From positions 6,205,001 to 6,269,000 of the forward strand of contig NC_092674.1 of assembly GCF_964355755.1 (NCBI RefSeq): a stretch of 64,000 nucleotides of DNA, written 5' to 3'. The notes under the pieces are model-generated. The model made no database searches. It had not been told where the DNA came from and worked only from the letters and a program-made list of their open reading frames with translations. This document shows, one piece after another, positions 11,968 to 23,181 of the stretch (position 1 is the stretch's first letter; each line of letters starts with the position of its first letter). The stretch comes from Antedon mediterranea. Lineage: Eukaryota; Echinodermata; Crinoidea; Comatulida; Antedonidae. Made by a program: the position numbers and the translations under genes.

Positions 11968-14900
11968 TCGTTCTACCACCAGAACCATAAAGTGAGTGAG
12001 CCTCGAACCCCTGCCGATGTTATGGCTACGTAATTACGGTTCCACTGTTTTAACCGCTCGGCCACTCACTCACTCACAGCAAAAACAACTGGAAGAATTT
12101 GCACTTTTAGCAGTAGACAGGTAATTACCAAAAATATCGAGAAACTCCTGCTACTGTCGAGAGGTCTGTTATTATATAATAATGAACTTAGTTGTATTGT
12201 ACATTTTTTTCAGTCTGCAGAAAAATATTATAAAATGTTGGCAGAAGCTGAGGGATCTTTGGATCAACAAAGAGGAAACCAGCAAGGGCATCGGAACCAG
12301 AACAGAGATGGAAGGTACGATGGAAGAACCGATGACAGAAGGGATCGGTATGATGATGGCAGAACAAGACATCGAGATAGAAATGACAATAGAGGTAGAC
12401 ATGAAAATACAGAAAGAGATAAAAATGAATATAAAGATGAGGAGAGATCGAGCAGAAGAAGTAGAGACCCACATGATGACAGAAGATCAGGGAGTGATAG
12501 AAGGCATGAGAGAGACAGAGATGACAAACGAGAAGAAAAATATGATAACCGAGATCGTAAAAGTAGGTTTCTTAAACCAGGTGATATGAGTTCGAAAAGA
12601 AAACCAATGTTTAGAAAACCTGGTGAAGGCATTGGAGAAGAATCAAGTTATCAAAGACATAAAGAAATTACAAAGACTACTCCATCACAGAACTGGAGAG
12701 ATAAAGCATTTAGGAAGCCTTCTGATGAAACAGAAAAGGCAAAAGACAGAAAAGTGCCATCTCCAGTGGCATCATCTTCTAAAGAAAGTAAAAGAGAGTA
12801 CAGTAATAGTGGCAGCAGCAGCAGTAGTGAGGATGGTAGTGGGTCTGGTAGTAGTGATTCAGAAGAACGTAGTCCTTCTCCACCGCCTGTCAGGATTTTA
12901 ACAGAGCAAGAGATGAACCAGCTAGGCGCAAAGATTCTGAGGGCTGAACTTATGGGCAATGAGGTAGGCTGTGGCTAAGAAACTTTTGTTTTAATCTATA
13001 AAAAATGTATTCAAATATGAATGTTAATACTGTAAGTTGAGTGGAGAGAATATTTACGTGAGTTAAAAGATTGACTGTTAAGCTTGGTTCTCACTAGAAA
13101 GTAACGCAAGGACGTAAACGCAACGCAAGTGTTTTAACCAATGACAAGCGAAGTTATAGACAGTTAGCAATCACAAGCGAATAAGCCATCGCTTGTGATT
13201 GGTCAATTCATTTGCGTTGCGTTACGTCCTTGCGCTGCGTCGCTAGTGGGAACCACGCTTAAATGAAGTGGAGAGGAGTTGAATGGAACAGTCAAACTTT
13301 GAATTAATGAAAATATTATCCCTATTCAATGATTACAAAACATTGATTATTTGTTTTAATCTACAGCTGTTTCACTTTGAATCGTATGTGGAAAACAACG
13401 CCTATTAACAAATGTGGCACTAAGTATTTGGCCATAGGGTAGGGCAGTTAATGACGGTGCAGATAACTGGTTGGTTTTTCTTCACAATTAGTCTAGCAAA
13501 TTATCAGAACTTTTTTCAAAAAGCTGACCGTACAATTGTTTCTTTTTGTTTCAGGAACAAGCTGCTAAACTGAAAGCTGAACTTGAAGCAGCTAGAAAAG
13601 CAAAATTAGAACAACCTAAAATGCCTGCTAGGTCAGGTCAATCCAATGACCAATCAGAGGAGATTATCCTTACCAGAATGAATAAGAGTGGGCAGTGTTG
13701 GCCAGTGCCGGAGATGGAAGGAGTGGCTGAGTATAGAAAGGGAAAGACAAGAAAAAAAAAAGTTAAGGTATGATACAATAAAATTTTGTGGTAGATTTTC
13801 TTCTCCATATGGAAATTTGAAACAACTTCATACAGTGATGCTACCCTATTGGTCATCTGACCACCATATGACCAGCAGAAATGTTATACATTTTACACTG
13901 CAGCCAACCTCTATTCAGGGTACATGCTCATTAAGGGGACACTTTATTGGTTCCTGAAGGTGTCCCCTTAATAGAGGTTCTACTATATATTCATCTATCT
14001 CCTTATTGTGTTTGTAGCTTCCAACACATGGTGATGGTGGTGAAAGAGAACGCTATTTTGCAGATGATGATAATTTTGACTTAAAGACGTTGGTACAGCG
14101 AGAGAGAATGAGTCGTGCAGAAGATCAGAATATGATGCTGTCAAGGTTAGCTGGAAGGGTAGGTCAAAGATTATTTACATGACTAAATTCTTGCTATTAA
14201 CACTGGTTTTTGGTGCTTTTGTAATTTGAGTATAAACCAACCCAACCCAGTTGAATAAACCATTTATTTCAAAATATAATTTAAAATATAATTTTATACC
14301 AACTGCATTTCTGCTAAATTTGTGCTCCTAAAAATAACGGTTAATTAAGTGGTTGGTCGTCAACGTTGGTGTTACCCAGAATGCAATTGACACTGGCGGT
14401 CAATTCAAACGTTACTGCAGTGTAGTGACTCAAGGTCAGCGGCTGTCAATCAAATAACTTTTGCGTTGGAGCTAAAAGTTGCACAGCAATAACTGTTTAA
14501 ATGGTGATCTAACACCGAATTGATTGTGTTTTTTAAACCGGTATTTTCAGGCTGACATTTGACTGATTATTTAAAATTTGTCATGATTCTGCTGCCAATT
14601 ACGGTAGGGTTAATTTATTCACACGGTTATTTTTTCGCAGCAGAAACAGGACCCTAGTGAGCACTTGATAATTGTTAGTATTTTATGTTTTCTTTTTAGT
14701 CTATTGACAAGACTGATGATGAGTATCATACTCTAGATGATATGTTTGTCTCGCGAGCCGCTCAGGTTGAGTCTCGTGCTCAAGCAGAAGAGAAAATGAA
14801 AGCCAGAGCCATAGCTGAACACAAGCAACTTTCTGCTGCCCTCTCTAAATGTCCTTATTGTCTGGACAGCTCTGAGATGAAAAAGCACCTTATCATATCT

Positions 14901-17613
14901 TTAGGAACAAAGGTAGTTTATGTCCTGGTTTTCGTTAATAATAATAACACTACGTCGATCTTATATAGCGCTTAAAGCACAAAGCCTCCAAAGCTCTGTC
15001 TACACTATCAAACTAGTTGACAGAAAAAGTGTGATGTTCCCAAATATGGTAGTGATATATGTCTAAATATGGTAGTGACATGACATCATTATGTCCATAT
15101 ATGGGCACATTACATTTTTTTTGTTACATAAAGTTACCCCGGTCATATTTGGATCAAACACATCTGGGAGCATACTCCCATAATGTTGCATCTAGTAATA
15201 AGTGCAGTTATGTTTTGGCAACTCCACTCCCAAAGACTTGTAATAAGACTTTGTTTATGTAAAGCATGTTTTGGTTACTAAACTGTTTATAAGGAGATTG
15301 ATGTTTTATTTTTAATAGGTGTATTTAAGTTTACCAGCGACGCGATCGCTTACAGACGGCCATTGTCTACTGATACCAATGCAACATGCGACGGCAGCAA
15401 CGGCATTAGATGAAGATGTTTGGAATGAAATACAGGTAGATTTTATACTATAATTTGATAAATATATCAGAAAATATAAGATATTAAATATTTAAAAATG
15501 TAAAATTATAATTTTTGTTTTATTTAGATACAGGTAGATTTTATACTAGTATTGATAAATATATCCGACAATCTAGAATATTATTCAAATATTTTAAAAT
15601 TTAAAACTATAATTTATGTTTTAGTTAGATACAGGTAGATTTTATACTATTACTTAATAAATATATCAGAAAATATAGGATATTAAAATACTTATAATGT
15701 GAAACTATAATTTTTGTTTTATTTAAATAAAGGTAGATTTTATACTATTATTTAAAAAATATATCAGAAAATCTATGATATTCAAATATTTCAAAATGTA
15801 AAACTATAATTTTTATTTAGACATTAAAGAGGGCGCTTGTCACAATGTTCGAATCACAAGATGAAGATGTAGTATTTCTGGAAACGTCTATGAACCTACG
15901 CAAGCAATATCACATGCGTATCGAATGTGTACCTGTACCGAAGGAGTTGGAGGAAATGGCACCTATTTATTTTAAGGTAGGTTTTGCTGACAAATTTTCA
16001 TATCCACTCCTATCCACAACTTATTGTCCTTATGTCTGGAGGAACTATAAAGATATTATACGAACGGACGAAGGAAATTTGTATAGCAAACTGCAATAAA
16101 TAACTTAATAATATATTGTTTGAAAGTTTGCATGCCGAAATCAAATGTTTATATAATATAATATACGTGGTGTACCACCACATATTTTAGTTCGGAAAAG
16201 AATTGTTGAGTTTCTCGAGGACGATCAAAACATTGATCGAAACGTCGAGAAACTCAAGAGCTAACTAATATACGTGGTGTACTGCAAACTTTATATCAAC
16301 TTATAATAGTTATGTGTTTTTTCTTTTATATACTTAGAAAGCTATAATGGAAACTGGGTCAGAATGGTCACAGAATAAGAAGTTAATAGACACACATCAA
16401 AAGGGTATACGCAAATCGGTAAGTAAATATGTATCTGTTACAAAATGTGTGTGGGGAGAGAGGCACCACAAATCAAGTCATAATATAACAACATGTTCAA
16501 GTTTCTCCTTCACCATAGTTCTGGTGGTAGAAGTCTTAACTGAAGTCCAGTGTACACATACTGTATGGCTTGTGAGCACTCTAAAAAGGCTGGGTTCTGG
16601 TGTAAATGTATCATCTAACACAGAAGTTTTTTTGGAGCCTGATTTCTTTTATTCAATTTTTGTTATTACTGTGTTTTGCTTTTTGTTCATGTTTTTATAT
16701 TACTCCTTTTATACAGGTACCAAAGGGCTTTCCATATTTTAGTGTTGAGTTCGCAATGGATGGAGGATTTGCACATGTCATAGAAGATGAACAAACATTC
16801 TCACATTATTTTGGCAAGGTAGGTAGACAATTTAAAGAACTTTTATATTAAATAACTTTTTATTTTAAATATAATACTGTAGTTTTCCATCTAATTTTTT
16901 TTTCAATCTAATTCAACTACTCCATAGGACAACAACTACCCAACTAAACATAAGGGGGTAGTTGTCCTGTGGTATAGTTGTGCATATTTTTAGATCAAGA
17001 TGCCAAATTTACTATACTAGGGTTAGGACATATATATTTAATTATCTTCGAAAAAGGTTTTCACCTGGTTAAATATCTATATACAATTATTTGCGACGTT
17101 TCGACTTTTTGTCAAAAAATCTTCATCTAGCAATGACTGGATGTTTATTCTAAGTTTGCCAATAGAGGGCGTTGCTCTACAACTAGCAAAGCTACTTCTA
17201 GCAACCACTAACATCTAGTCATTGCCAGATGAAAATTTGTTCACAAGTCGAAACGTCGCACACGTATCTCATGACTTGTAACATAAAGAATTGTATACAG
17301 ATATAAAATTAATTACTTTACAAGGGTACCAAAATCATAAATTAGACCTCTGTATATATACACAAAATTCACATTTATAAATCAGTAAGTTAGGTACTCA
17401 ACTCTGTATATACACACAAATTCACATTTATAAAACAGTAGGTACTCAAAAATGTTTATTGTCTATATTATTTATAAGGAAATACTGGGTGGGATGCTGG
17501 ACTTGGAGCCTAGGCGCTGGAGAAATCCATTGAGAGAAAATTTTGACAATCAGAGACGGAAGGTTTTGAGGTTTGCAGATTGGTGGAAGCCATTCGATAT
17601 CACAAATAAATAA
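9398..17613 (+). CDS. CWF19L2: CWF19L2, CwfJ-family spliceosomal protein
   Basis: CWF19-like protein 2 acts on post-splicing complexes and is linked to intron-lariat debranching. Fourteen coding exons: 9398-9484, 9896-10000, 10199-10426, 10547-10666, 11057-11269, 12214-12963, 13555-13767, 14018-14158, 14700-14912, 15319-15435, 15821-15976, 16338-16418, 16717-16818 and 17479-17613. Every exon is a multiple of three, giving 886 aa. The N-terminus has the family motif [11 protein letters not shown] and lysine-rich stretches; [13 protein letters not shown] is also conserved. Exon 6 is an Arg/Asp/Ser-rich low-complexity segment. Exons 8-14 form the conserved CwfJ C-terminal domains: CPYC at about residue 670, a HIT-like [10 protein letters not shown] at about 704, [15 protein letters not shown] and the end [15 protein letters not shown] lies just before the stop. 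Confidence 0.97.
10850..11036 (+). mobile_element. LINE 3'-end fragment with (ATT)n tail
   Basis: One frame reads [18 protein letters not shown], matching the conserved end of many non-LTR retrotransposon ORF2 proteins (PxxWNxLPxxIR). It then reaches gctttataaatgtttgat and an (att)n tail just upstream of CWF19L2 exon 5. It has no enzymatic domain. Confidence 0.65.
11775..12082 (-). mobile_element. tRNA-derived SINE with leucine/serine-type head
   Basis: On the minus strand, starting near 12082, the head reads GTGGCCGAGCGGTTAAAAC (box A, as in long-arm tRNAs) and then GGGGTTCGAGGCTCAC (box B). The body runs to about 11775 and includes ggttctggtggtagaac. A second copy of the body lies at 16515-16608 in the same gene. 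It is inserted in CWF19L2 intron 5. Confidence 0.8.
13081..13260. mobile_element. 180-bp MITE, family B copy 1
   Basis: Terminal inverted repeats are AGCTTGGTTCTCACTAG on the left and its inverse, ctagtgggaaccacgctt, on the right; the interior is also largely self-complementary (cacaagcga...tcgcttgtg). Flanks are TTA and AAA, compatible with a decayed 3-bp duplication. A near-identical 180-bp copy lies at 53954-54133. It sits in CWF19L2 intron 6. Confidence 0.85.
13918..13986. repeat. Hairpin fragment of the TCCCCTTAATAGAGGTT element family
   Basis: The sequence ttaaggggacacttt pairs with the later gtgtccccttaa, followed by tagaggttctactata. The same terminal motif occurs near 25000-25760, 34970-35030 and 37892-38490, so this is a short member of that repeat family in CWF19L2 intron 7. 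Confidence 0.6.
14991..15135. mobile_element. MITE family A copy (right end missing)
   Basis: It begins aagctctgtctacactatca, carries the family core (ccaaatatggtagtgatat, then a palindromic catatatgggcaca-type segment), and ends near ttgttacataaagt without the final inverted repeat. It lies in CWF19L2 intron 9. A SINE-related piece follows at about 15150-15215. Confidence 0.8.
15150..15215 (-). mobile_element. SINE body fragment
   Basis: The segment with gggagcatactcccataatg and gcatctagtaataagtgcag resembles 61310-61355 (same orientation) and the inverse of 40940-40990, defining a dispersed SINE body. No tRNA-like head is retained here. Confidence 0.55.
15436..15820 (+). repeat. Intron 10 of CWF19L2: four tandem ~98-bp copies carrying splice sites
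   Basis: The whole intron consists of four units beginning gtagattttatacta at 15436, 15534, 15635 and 15733 (spacing 98, 101, 98). At the first two internal junctions an acceptor-like ttag is followed by six bases, ATACAG (15528-15533 and 15629-15634), and then the donor GTAGAT again. ATACAG equals the last six bases of exon 10. The third junction has aa in place of ag and ATAAAG. Confidence 0.9.
16200..16262. repeat. Imperfect hairpin with cgaaacgtcgagaaac motif
   Basis: The sequence ttgagtttctcgaggacgat is mirrored by atcgaaacgtcgagaaactcaa, giving a long stem in CWF19L2 intron 11. A related motif, gacgtttcgac with its inverse gtcgaaacgtcg, flanks 17095-17262 in intron 13. Both look like small nonautonomous elements. 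Confidence 0.55.
16515..16608 (+). mobile_element. SINE body, second copy of the 11775-12082 family
   Basis: The stretch from accatagttctggtggtaga to gagcactctaaaaaggctgg matches the minus-strand body of the SINE at 11775-12082. The tRNA-like head is absent. It lies in CWF19L2 intron 12. Confidence 0.7.
17095..17262. repeat. Small inverted-repeat element in CWF19L2 intron 13
   Basis: The ends gcgacgtttcgacttttt and aagtcgaaacgtcgc are inverse to each other, and inner segments (catctagcaatgactgg and catctagtcattgccagatg) also pair. It has no coding capacity. Confidence 0.6.
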
Positions 17614-18139
17614 TACACATTTTATAGTTCTTAAAATCACTAATAATCACACAAATAATAGTTTTATTACACAAAATCCAAACCACAAAACCTTTTTTAC
17701 GAAACAATGTTAATATTATGTTAATTATACCTTTATTCTTTATTTCAAACCAACAGTGTAAAACACCAATAACAGGTTGAAAATATATAACTAAACTATA
17801 AAATATGAGCCAATATAAATATATACAAAATGAAAAAAAGATTATTTAAATAATTTCATTAATAATACATTTAAATACCTGCATATATTATACCAAACAC
17901 AAATGCAAACACATGTAATTACCATAAAATAAATGTAATACTGTAATACCCCCCTGGGATTATACTTGGTAATATACAGTAATTCACATTTCTGTGTTAA
18001 AATAATACTAATACTAATAATAATATTGGTACCAATTCAGTGTATTAAACTATAATCAATGTATAATATACAGTACAGTAATTATTTTTATTTATTAAAC
18101 AAATTTTTTTTACAATAAAAAAGGAATATTTTTATGTAT
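17614..18139. other. Convergent 3' region between CWF19L2 and LIAS
   Basis: This is an AT-rich tail-to-tail spacer. It holds tttatt at 18087-18092 and 18091-18096, i.e. overlapping AATAAA signals on the minus strand about 45 bp past the LIAS stop and the best candidate for its polyadenylation. On the plus strand aaataaatg near 17928 could serve CWF19L2. No gene is seen. Confidence 0.6.
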
Positions 18140-21100
18140 TTATTCGCTTGATGTGGTATTTGATTCACGTCGCTTTTCCAACAGATTCTTGATGTAAAAT
18201 TCACCTAAAAAAAATAAAAAAACAATTATACTCCAGTACCGATAGCCGTTTGAAACTGCTATTCAGAGAATTCATACATTAACAATATTATTTATATTCA
18301 TATACATTAACAATATTATACTTACCAGCTTTGTATGAAGAACGCACTAAAGGCCCACTTGCTGTGTAAGCGAATCCTAATTTCTTTCCAACTTTTTCCC
18401 AATAACTGAACTTCTCAGGCGTTACATATTCTTCTACTCTTAGATGTCGTTTAGTTGGCTGCATGTATTGACCCAACGTCACGCATTCTACGCCAGCAGT
18501 CCGTAAATCTACAGAATTATTTTAATAATAGCAAGTTACATTTTTGCTCTACTCAGACATAACTGTATTGAATAGTTAGTACATAGAGAACACTTTGGCA
18601 ATCGGACCCATGACCTCCAGTTTACTAACCTGGAACTTGTACCTCTAGACCACCAAGTTTGCGCTGATGACTAGGGTTAGAACACAAGGAAGAAGTAGGT
18701 ACTTACTACGAAGTACATTTATGCCAGGGTAAGTAGCATGTTTACGGGCTCCTGATGCAACGTAGTATCGATCTTGCTCAAAATATTTCCCTGCCCACAG
18801 ATAATAACTAAATAAGTGAAAAAACAGTCCATTAATAATTAAGTAAACACAACAAACCTTTGAGGGTCTGGAATACTTCCTGGTCTGTTTCTCCAAGTCC
18901 TAGCATGATGGATGATTTAGTAAATTTCTGATCATCTAACATTTTAACATGTTCAAGAACCTTCATAGATTGTTTGTAGTTCGCTCGTGGATCACGCACA
19001 AATCTGTAAATGGTAATTATTAATGAATTGAAACTGTTATTTTCTTAGCTGGGTTGTTAAGGTGCTTTGCTATTGTTGGCAAAAATTTTTTTTTCCAAAA
19101 CAACTCCACTTACCAAAAAATTCTTTCTTGAGTGAATAGATTTTTACCAATATTGGGACTGTTAATTTTGTAATGAATGCAAATAAAGGTTCTTGTGTAT
19201 ATTTATATGGGTCCTTGACAATATGCTTAATATATAAAATAATAATTTTGCACAAACTTAGCCCACACTAACATCAAACCAAACAGTACTTACTTCTGCA
19301 ATGCCTCTACCGTTTCAATATTATGCGCATATACATCAAGTCCAGAACGAACAATATTACCAACAGCTTCTAGATCACCTCGGAAATCCGGAGTCAAACA
19401 CTCAACCATTATTTGTGGCGCTCTAGTAATGACAACAATAGTTAATTTGAAATAGTCGTCAATTTTGGTTCGGGTTTTGGCACTAATGTCAGACCGAAGA
19501 TTTTGTGGAAGCTGATGTAAAAGTTGCACATTCACACAAAAATTTACGAAAAGCTTTCAAGTTTGGTTAAATATATTTTGGTGTAATTGTAATACCTGCT
19601 TTTGATTTCCGAGACAGTTTCAGCAAAGTGTATTGACCCTCCATCTGGCAAGTCTACAACCAATGAAAATAATATGCAAATTAATATCTTGTACTTTAAT
19701 ACGTTAATTATTAAAACCTCATTGTCGTTTGATTGTGTTGTTTACTTTAATACCACATATGGTATGTGACATTTCCACTTCTGGGGTTCTCAGTGTAAAG
19801 CTCTGTCTACACTATCAAACTAGTTTGACATTAAAAAGTGTGATGTGTCCAAATATGGTAATGATATGCCCAAATATGGTAGTGATATGACATCATCATC
19901 TCCATAATATATTGGCACATCAAATTTTTTGTCACATAAAGTAGTAATAGTAGTAATTTTATATTTAGTCTAGACCTTTTCTATTTATTGTACTGATATA
20001 TTTTTGCCTGTATCTTCATTAGCATGTATTGATGTTAATCTCTTACCATCTCTGTCAACTGATGTGAGTACCACATAATCTAAACCCCATTTGGCTATTG
20101 CACTTGCTGTATTTACTGGTTCATTTGCATCTGGTGCAGGAGGCTTTCTTGCAGTTTTAACAGAACAAAACAGACATCCTCTTGTACATGTATCTCCTAG
20201 CAACTGTTTAAAAATAGAAGTACTCAATGTCTTTTGACATAACGAAAAATAAAAGAAGATTTCTGATACAAAGGCATACAAGAATGGAATGAATTGACAT
20301 AATTATTATGAAACGTAGCATAGTTATACTAGCTTGTTTCACCATACCATAATAGTAGCTGTTGCCGTTGAATGTTCACCACCTCCCCAGCATTCACCAA
20401 TATTAGGACACCTCGCTTCTTCGCATACCTAAGTTGACACAATGCATAAAAATGAAAAAAAAATAACACATTTAAACATAAAATATGACAAGCAGGAATG
20501 TATTTGTGGTTTTGTTCATCACTAAAACAGTGTTCTTGTGAGGTATATACTATCTGACTCCAGGCCTCAGAAAGTAAGCAGTAGGAAAAATTAATAGTCT
20601 AATGCTCAGTGCTGTTGGTCACATTTTTAATATCAAACCCAAGAACTTTAACAAAAAAATCATTAGAATATCTCACCGTATGCAAATTAAGATCTCGTAA
20701 GGTTTCTTTTAATTTGTAATAATTATTGCCGATAGGAATCTCTGTCTTTAACCATGGTGGTAGACGAAGTCTGAAAAAAAAGTTAGTTATTAATTATCAT
20801 ATGATTTAGCCAAACTGTATGCAGTAATTATTATTTGTTTTAAATTGCTAAAATGCTATTTACAAGAGTAATAATTAATATTGATAACTTTTTTCAGTAT
20901 GAATTTTTCAATTATTGTTTATTAACCACACCGTTTTATTCCTTTCTCTCGTTTTAAAGTCCCATCATAAGGGCCTTCAAAAGGTTCTTCTAGAACTATG
21001 TCTCCCGATATGAAATCTTCTAGACTGGGTCCATCCGCAATTTTCTTTTTCTGTTCCAAAGTTAAATTGCTACAGCATCTTCTAGCGCCCAGCAATGAGT

Positions 21101-21441
21101 TACGAAAAATCTATAAAAAAAAAAAATATTTTATAATCATGATGTACTAATTACTAAAAATGGAAGTCACGTTTTTTTAAAGTATGTCACCAAGGTTGTT
21201 TCTAAATAACTGGTTAAAAAATCAATATTTATTTTGGGGCGAACTGACTTAACAAACGGTCAACACGTGTGTATAGACGACCAGACGCCAAAAAATAAAG
21301 CATGACTGTCGTGTTTGGCCTAGCTTTAATTAAAAGGTATAAAAAAATCATTGCACAATTATATATAACTTCTCAAAACAGACTACTAACTGGAAACAGC
21401 CTACTTCCTGCTTGAAACGTTACTGCAACGGTTTTAGACAT
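18140..21441 (-). CDS. LIAS: LIAS, mitochondrial lipoyl synthase
   Basis: Lipoyl synthase is a mitochondrial radical-SAM enzyme that inserts two sulfurs into octanoyl groups bound to lipoyl proteins. Exons in transcript order are 21391-21441, 20932-21110, 20677-20770, 20348-20428, 20047-20203, 19596-19653, 19294-19422, 18858-19003, 18326-18508 and 18140-18204 (stop 18140-18142), giving 380 aa. The first 30 or so residues are Arg/Ser-rich without acidic residues, fitting a mitochondrial presequence. Both cluster motifs are intact: [12 protein letters not shown] (auxiliary 4Fe-4S, Cys 110/115/121) and CTRGCLFC (radical SAM, Cys 141/145/148). Also present are [21 protein letters not shown] and the C-terminal RSSYKAG. 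The exon 2 donor GTGTGG is atypical. Intron 8 hides a candidate cassette exon. Confidence 0.97.
18590..18668 (-). mobile_element. Degenerate tRNA-derived SINE head
   Basis: On the minus strand it reads GCAAACTTGGTGGTCTAGAG (box A-like) and then GTCATGGGTCCGATTGCC (box B-like). The arms do not pair well enough for a working tRNA. It lies in LIAS intron 8, next to the exon-like segment. Confidence 0.55.
18707..18790 (-). other. Candidate 84-nt in-frame cassette exon of LIAS
   Basis: Inside LIAS intron 8, an acceptor (gggcag) precedes 84 nt that end at a consensus donor GTAAGT (18701-18706 on the minus strand). Its length is a multiple of three. Its phase fits the flanking exons (AAA G before, AT after), and the frame is open: it would add [15 protein letters not shown] followed by [14 protein letters not shown] do not recognise the peptide. 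It could be an alternative exon, a repeat-derived pseudo-exon or chance. Confidence 0.4.
19798..19942. mobile_element. MITE family A copy in LIAS intron 5
   Basis: It begins aagctctgtctacactatca and contains ccaaatatggtaatgatat and a decayed palindromic core; the right inverted repeat is truncated at gtcacataaag. It lies between the exons at 19596-19653 and 20047-20203. Confidence 0.8.
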
Positions 21442-23181
21442 GTTTTTTCTGATTTGTTTTGACTAAAAAAGTTGGCTTTTTTACGTAATACTTATAGGTA
21501 CGTCACAAACCTACACTGACCTCAGCTCCCTGGTCATAAATTTGATTTCAAATTATATTGTATTCCATATATAAATTAGTAATAAAACATGTAATATAAA
21601 TAAAAATATATTTTGTATCCTATCAATTAAATTGTATTGATATGAATTGTATTTGTAGTGAAAATAGTAAGATTGGTAATTTATAGTAAATAATCTTTTT
21701 AAGAAAAAAAAATAAAGCAGACGAATTATTAATTAAACAGCGCCACCTACGACATTTAAATGCTACCTGTTTATTTTCCCCCATTCATTCATCATTCGTC
21801 AACACAATGATCCAGCTCGCATACACAATATTAATCGGAGAGGATGAAAAATGAAGTGTACTGATTTTACCCGAAAATACAGAATGAAAATTTACAGTTG
21901 AGAGCACATATTATTAAGGTAGGCATAAATTGAATAATTAGAGTTTAAACTTGCTATGAGTTTCGATAAATATAATTTAATCATCTTATTTTGGAAGGTT
22001 AGTTTTGGTGTATATCAATTTCTGTATGCAACATTCACTGTTCTTGCAAATCAATTTCATATATTTGTTAAATTATATTGTGCTTTTAATAGTGTAGATT
22101 TTCCCTTGCACTATCTACTGTACTACCTTGTAAGGTCTAGGGTATGTAGGTAAGTATCTTGAAATCGTATATTCAAGAATAAATTTCTTTTGTGTTTTAA
22201 TTGTTTTTATACTACTTTACTGGGCATATCATACTTTTACATTCAGAGTGCATTCACCATACTTTGAGTTCAAAGTCTAATTTTATTGTATGTTATTTGT
22301 AAATATAATTAAGGTGATTGTATCTAATTTTGCTATTCATTTGCGTTAAGTAATCTTGTGTGTTAATCTGGAGTTTAGCAGTTCATCAATTTGATTGACA
22401 TTATTCACTAAAGGTGAATGAAACCCCATAATTATATCACATTTATATCACAATAATTGTGACTGTTACATTGTAGGCCCATTGTGATCTTTAAATTGTA
22501 TTATCATTATATTGTGAATGTCATCGTAATATTGTATTCTGATCGTAATATTTTATTCTGATCATTCTATTGTATTTGATCATTTTGACCTTTGTGTCAA
22601 ACAGGCAATGTTTTTCATATGAACTAACAAACTCTGTACCCATAATATATAATATTATGGATTTACAGCGTTTGGGAAGTTTTTATATTTATTGTATTAT
22701 ATTGCTTATTTTTAAATCAGTTACACTATGTTCGATATTCTGAAACATTTAGTTTCCATGATCTGAACATATTTCCAGGTAAAAAAAGTAATTATTTTTA
22801 AAGTAAATTTCCGTCTAGAATCCAGAATGCAATTAAGATTTTGAGAGACGACTAAGTGTCACCAATGTAATTCTGATTATACGTAAACACTTAGCAAGGT
22901 TCAATTGCCACCATTAGCATTTTCTTTAGCGGCAAATGGAGTGTTTTTACTAAACAGATGTGTTCAGTCGAGCAAAAGAAAAACACGACATTCCATAGCA
23001 AAATTGGCAACTTAAGTAAAAAAGAAAATTAACAAAAGATCTATTTGTATATAATTTTTTAGCAAAAGGCAACTTTTCATTTAAGCCTTTCACGCGAAAT
23101 ATAATTGTTCGATATATTTGATAGAAAGGTTTTGTTAAATAGTTTTTTTTATATATGAAAAGAAATTTGAACAATGATTAT
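21442..23181. other. Upstream region of LIAS; no coding gene seen
   Basis: The LIAS promoter must lie at its left edge. The stretch at about 21740-21925 is less AT-rich and ends in aaggtaggc, which could be a donor for a noncoding first exon of a plus-strand gene such as TRMT9B; that is speculation. The rest is AT-rich with only short meaningless open frames. Confidence 0.4.

Noticed and set aside
12172-12959. Alternative-frame and antisense open frames of up to 135 codons over CWF19L2 exon 6
   Set aside because: They are shadows of the low-complexity Arg/Asp/Ser/Lys-rich exon, which is open in several frames. Only the frame that joins the other exons matches the CwfJ family.
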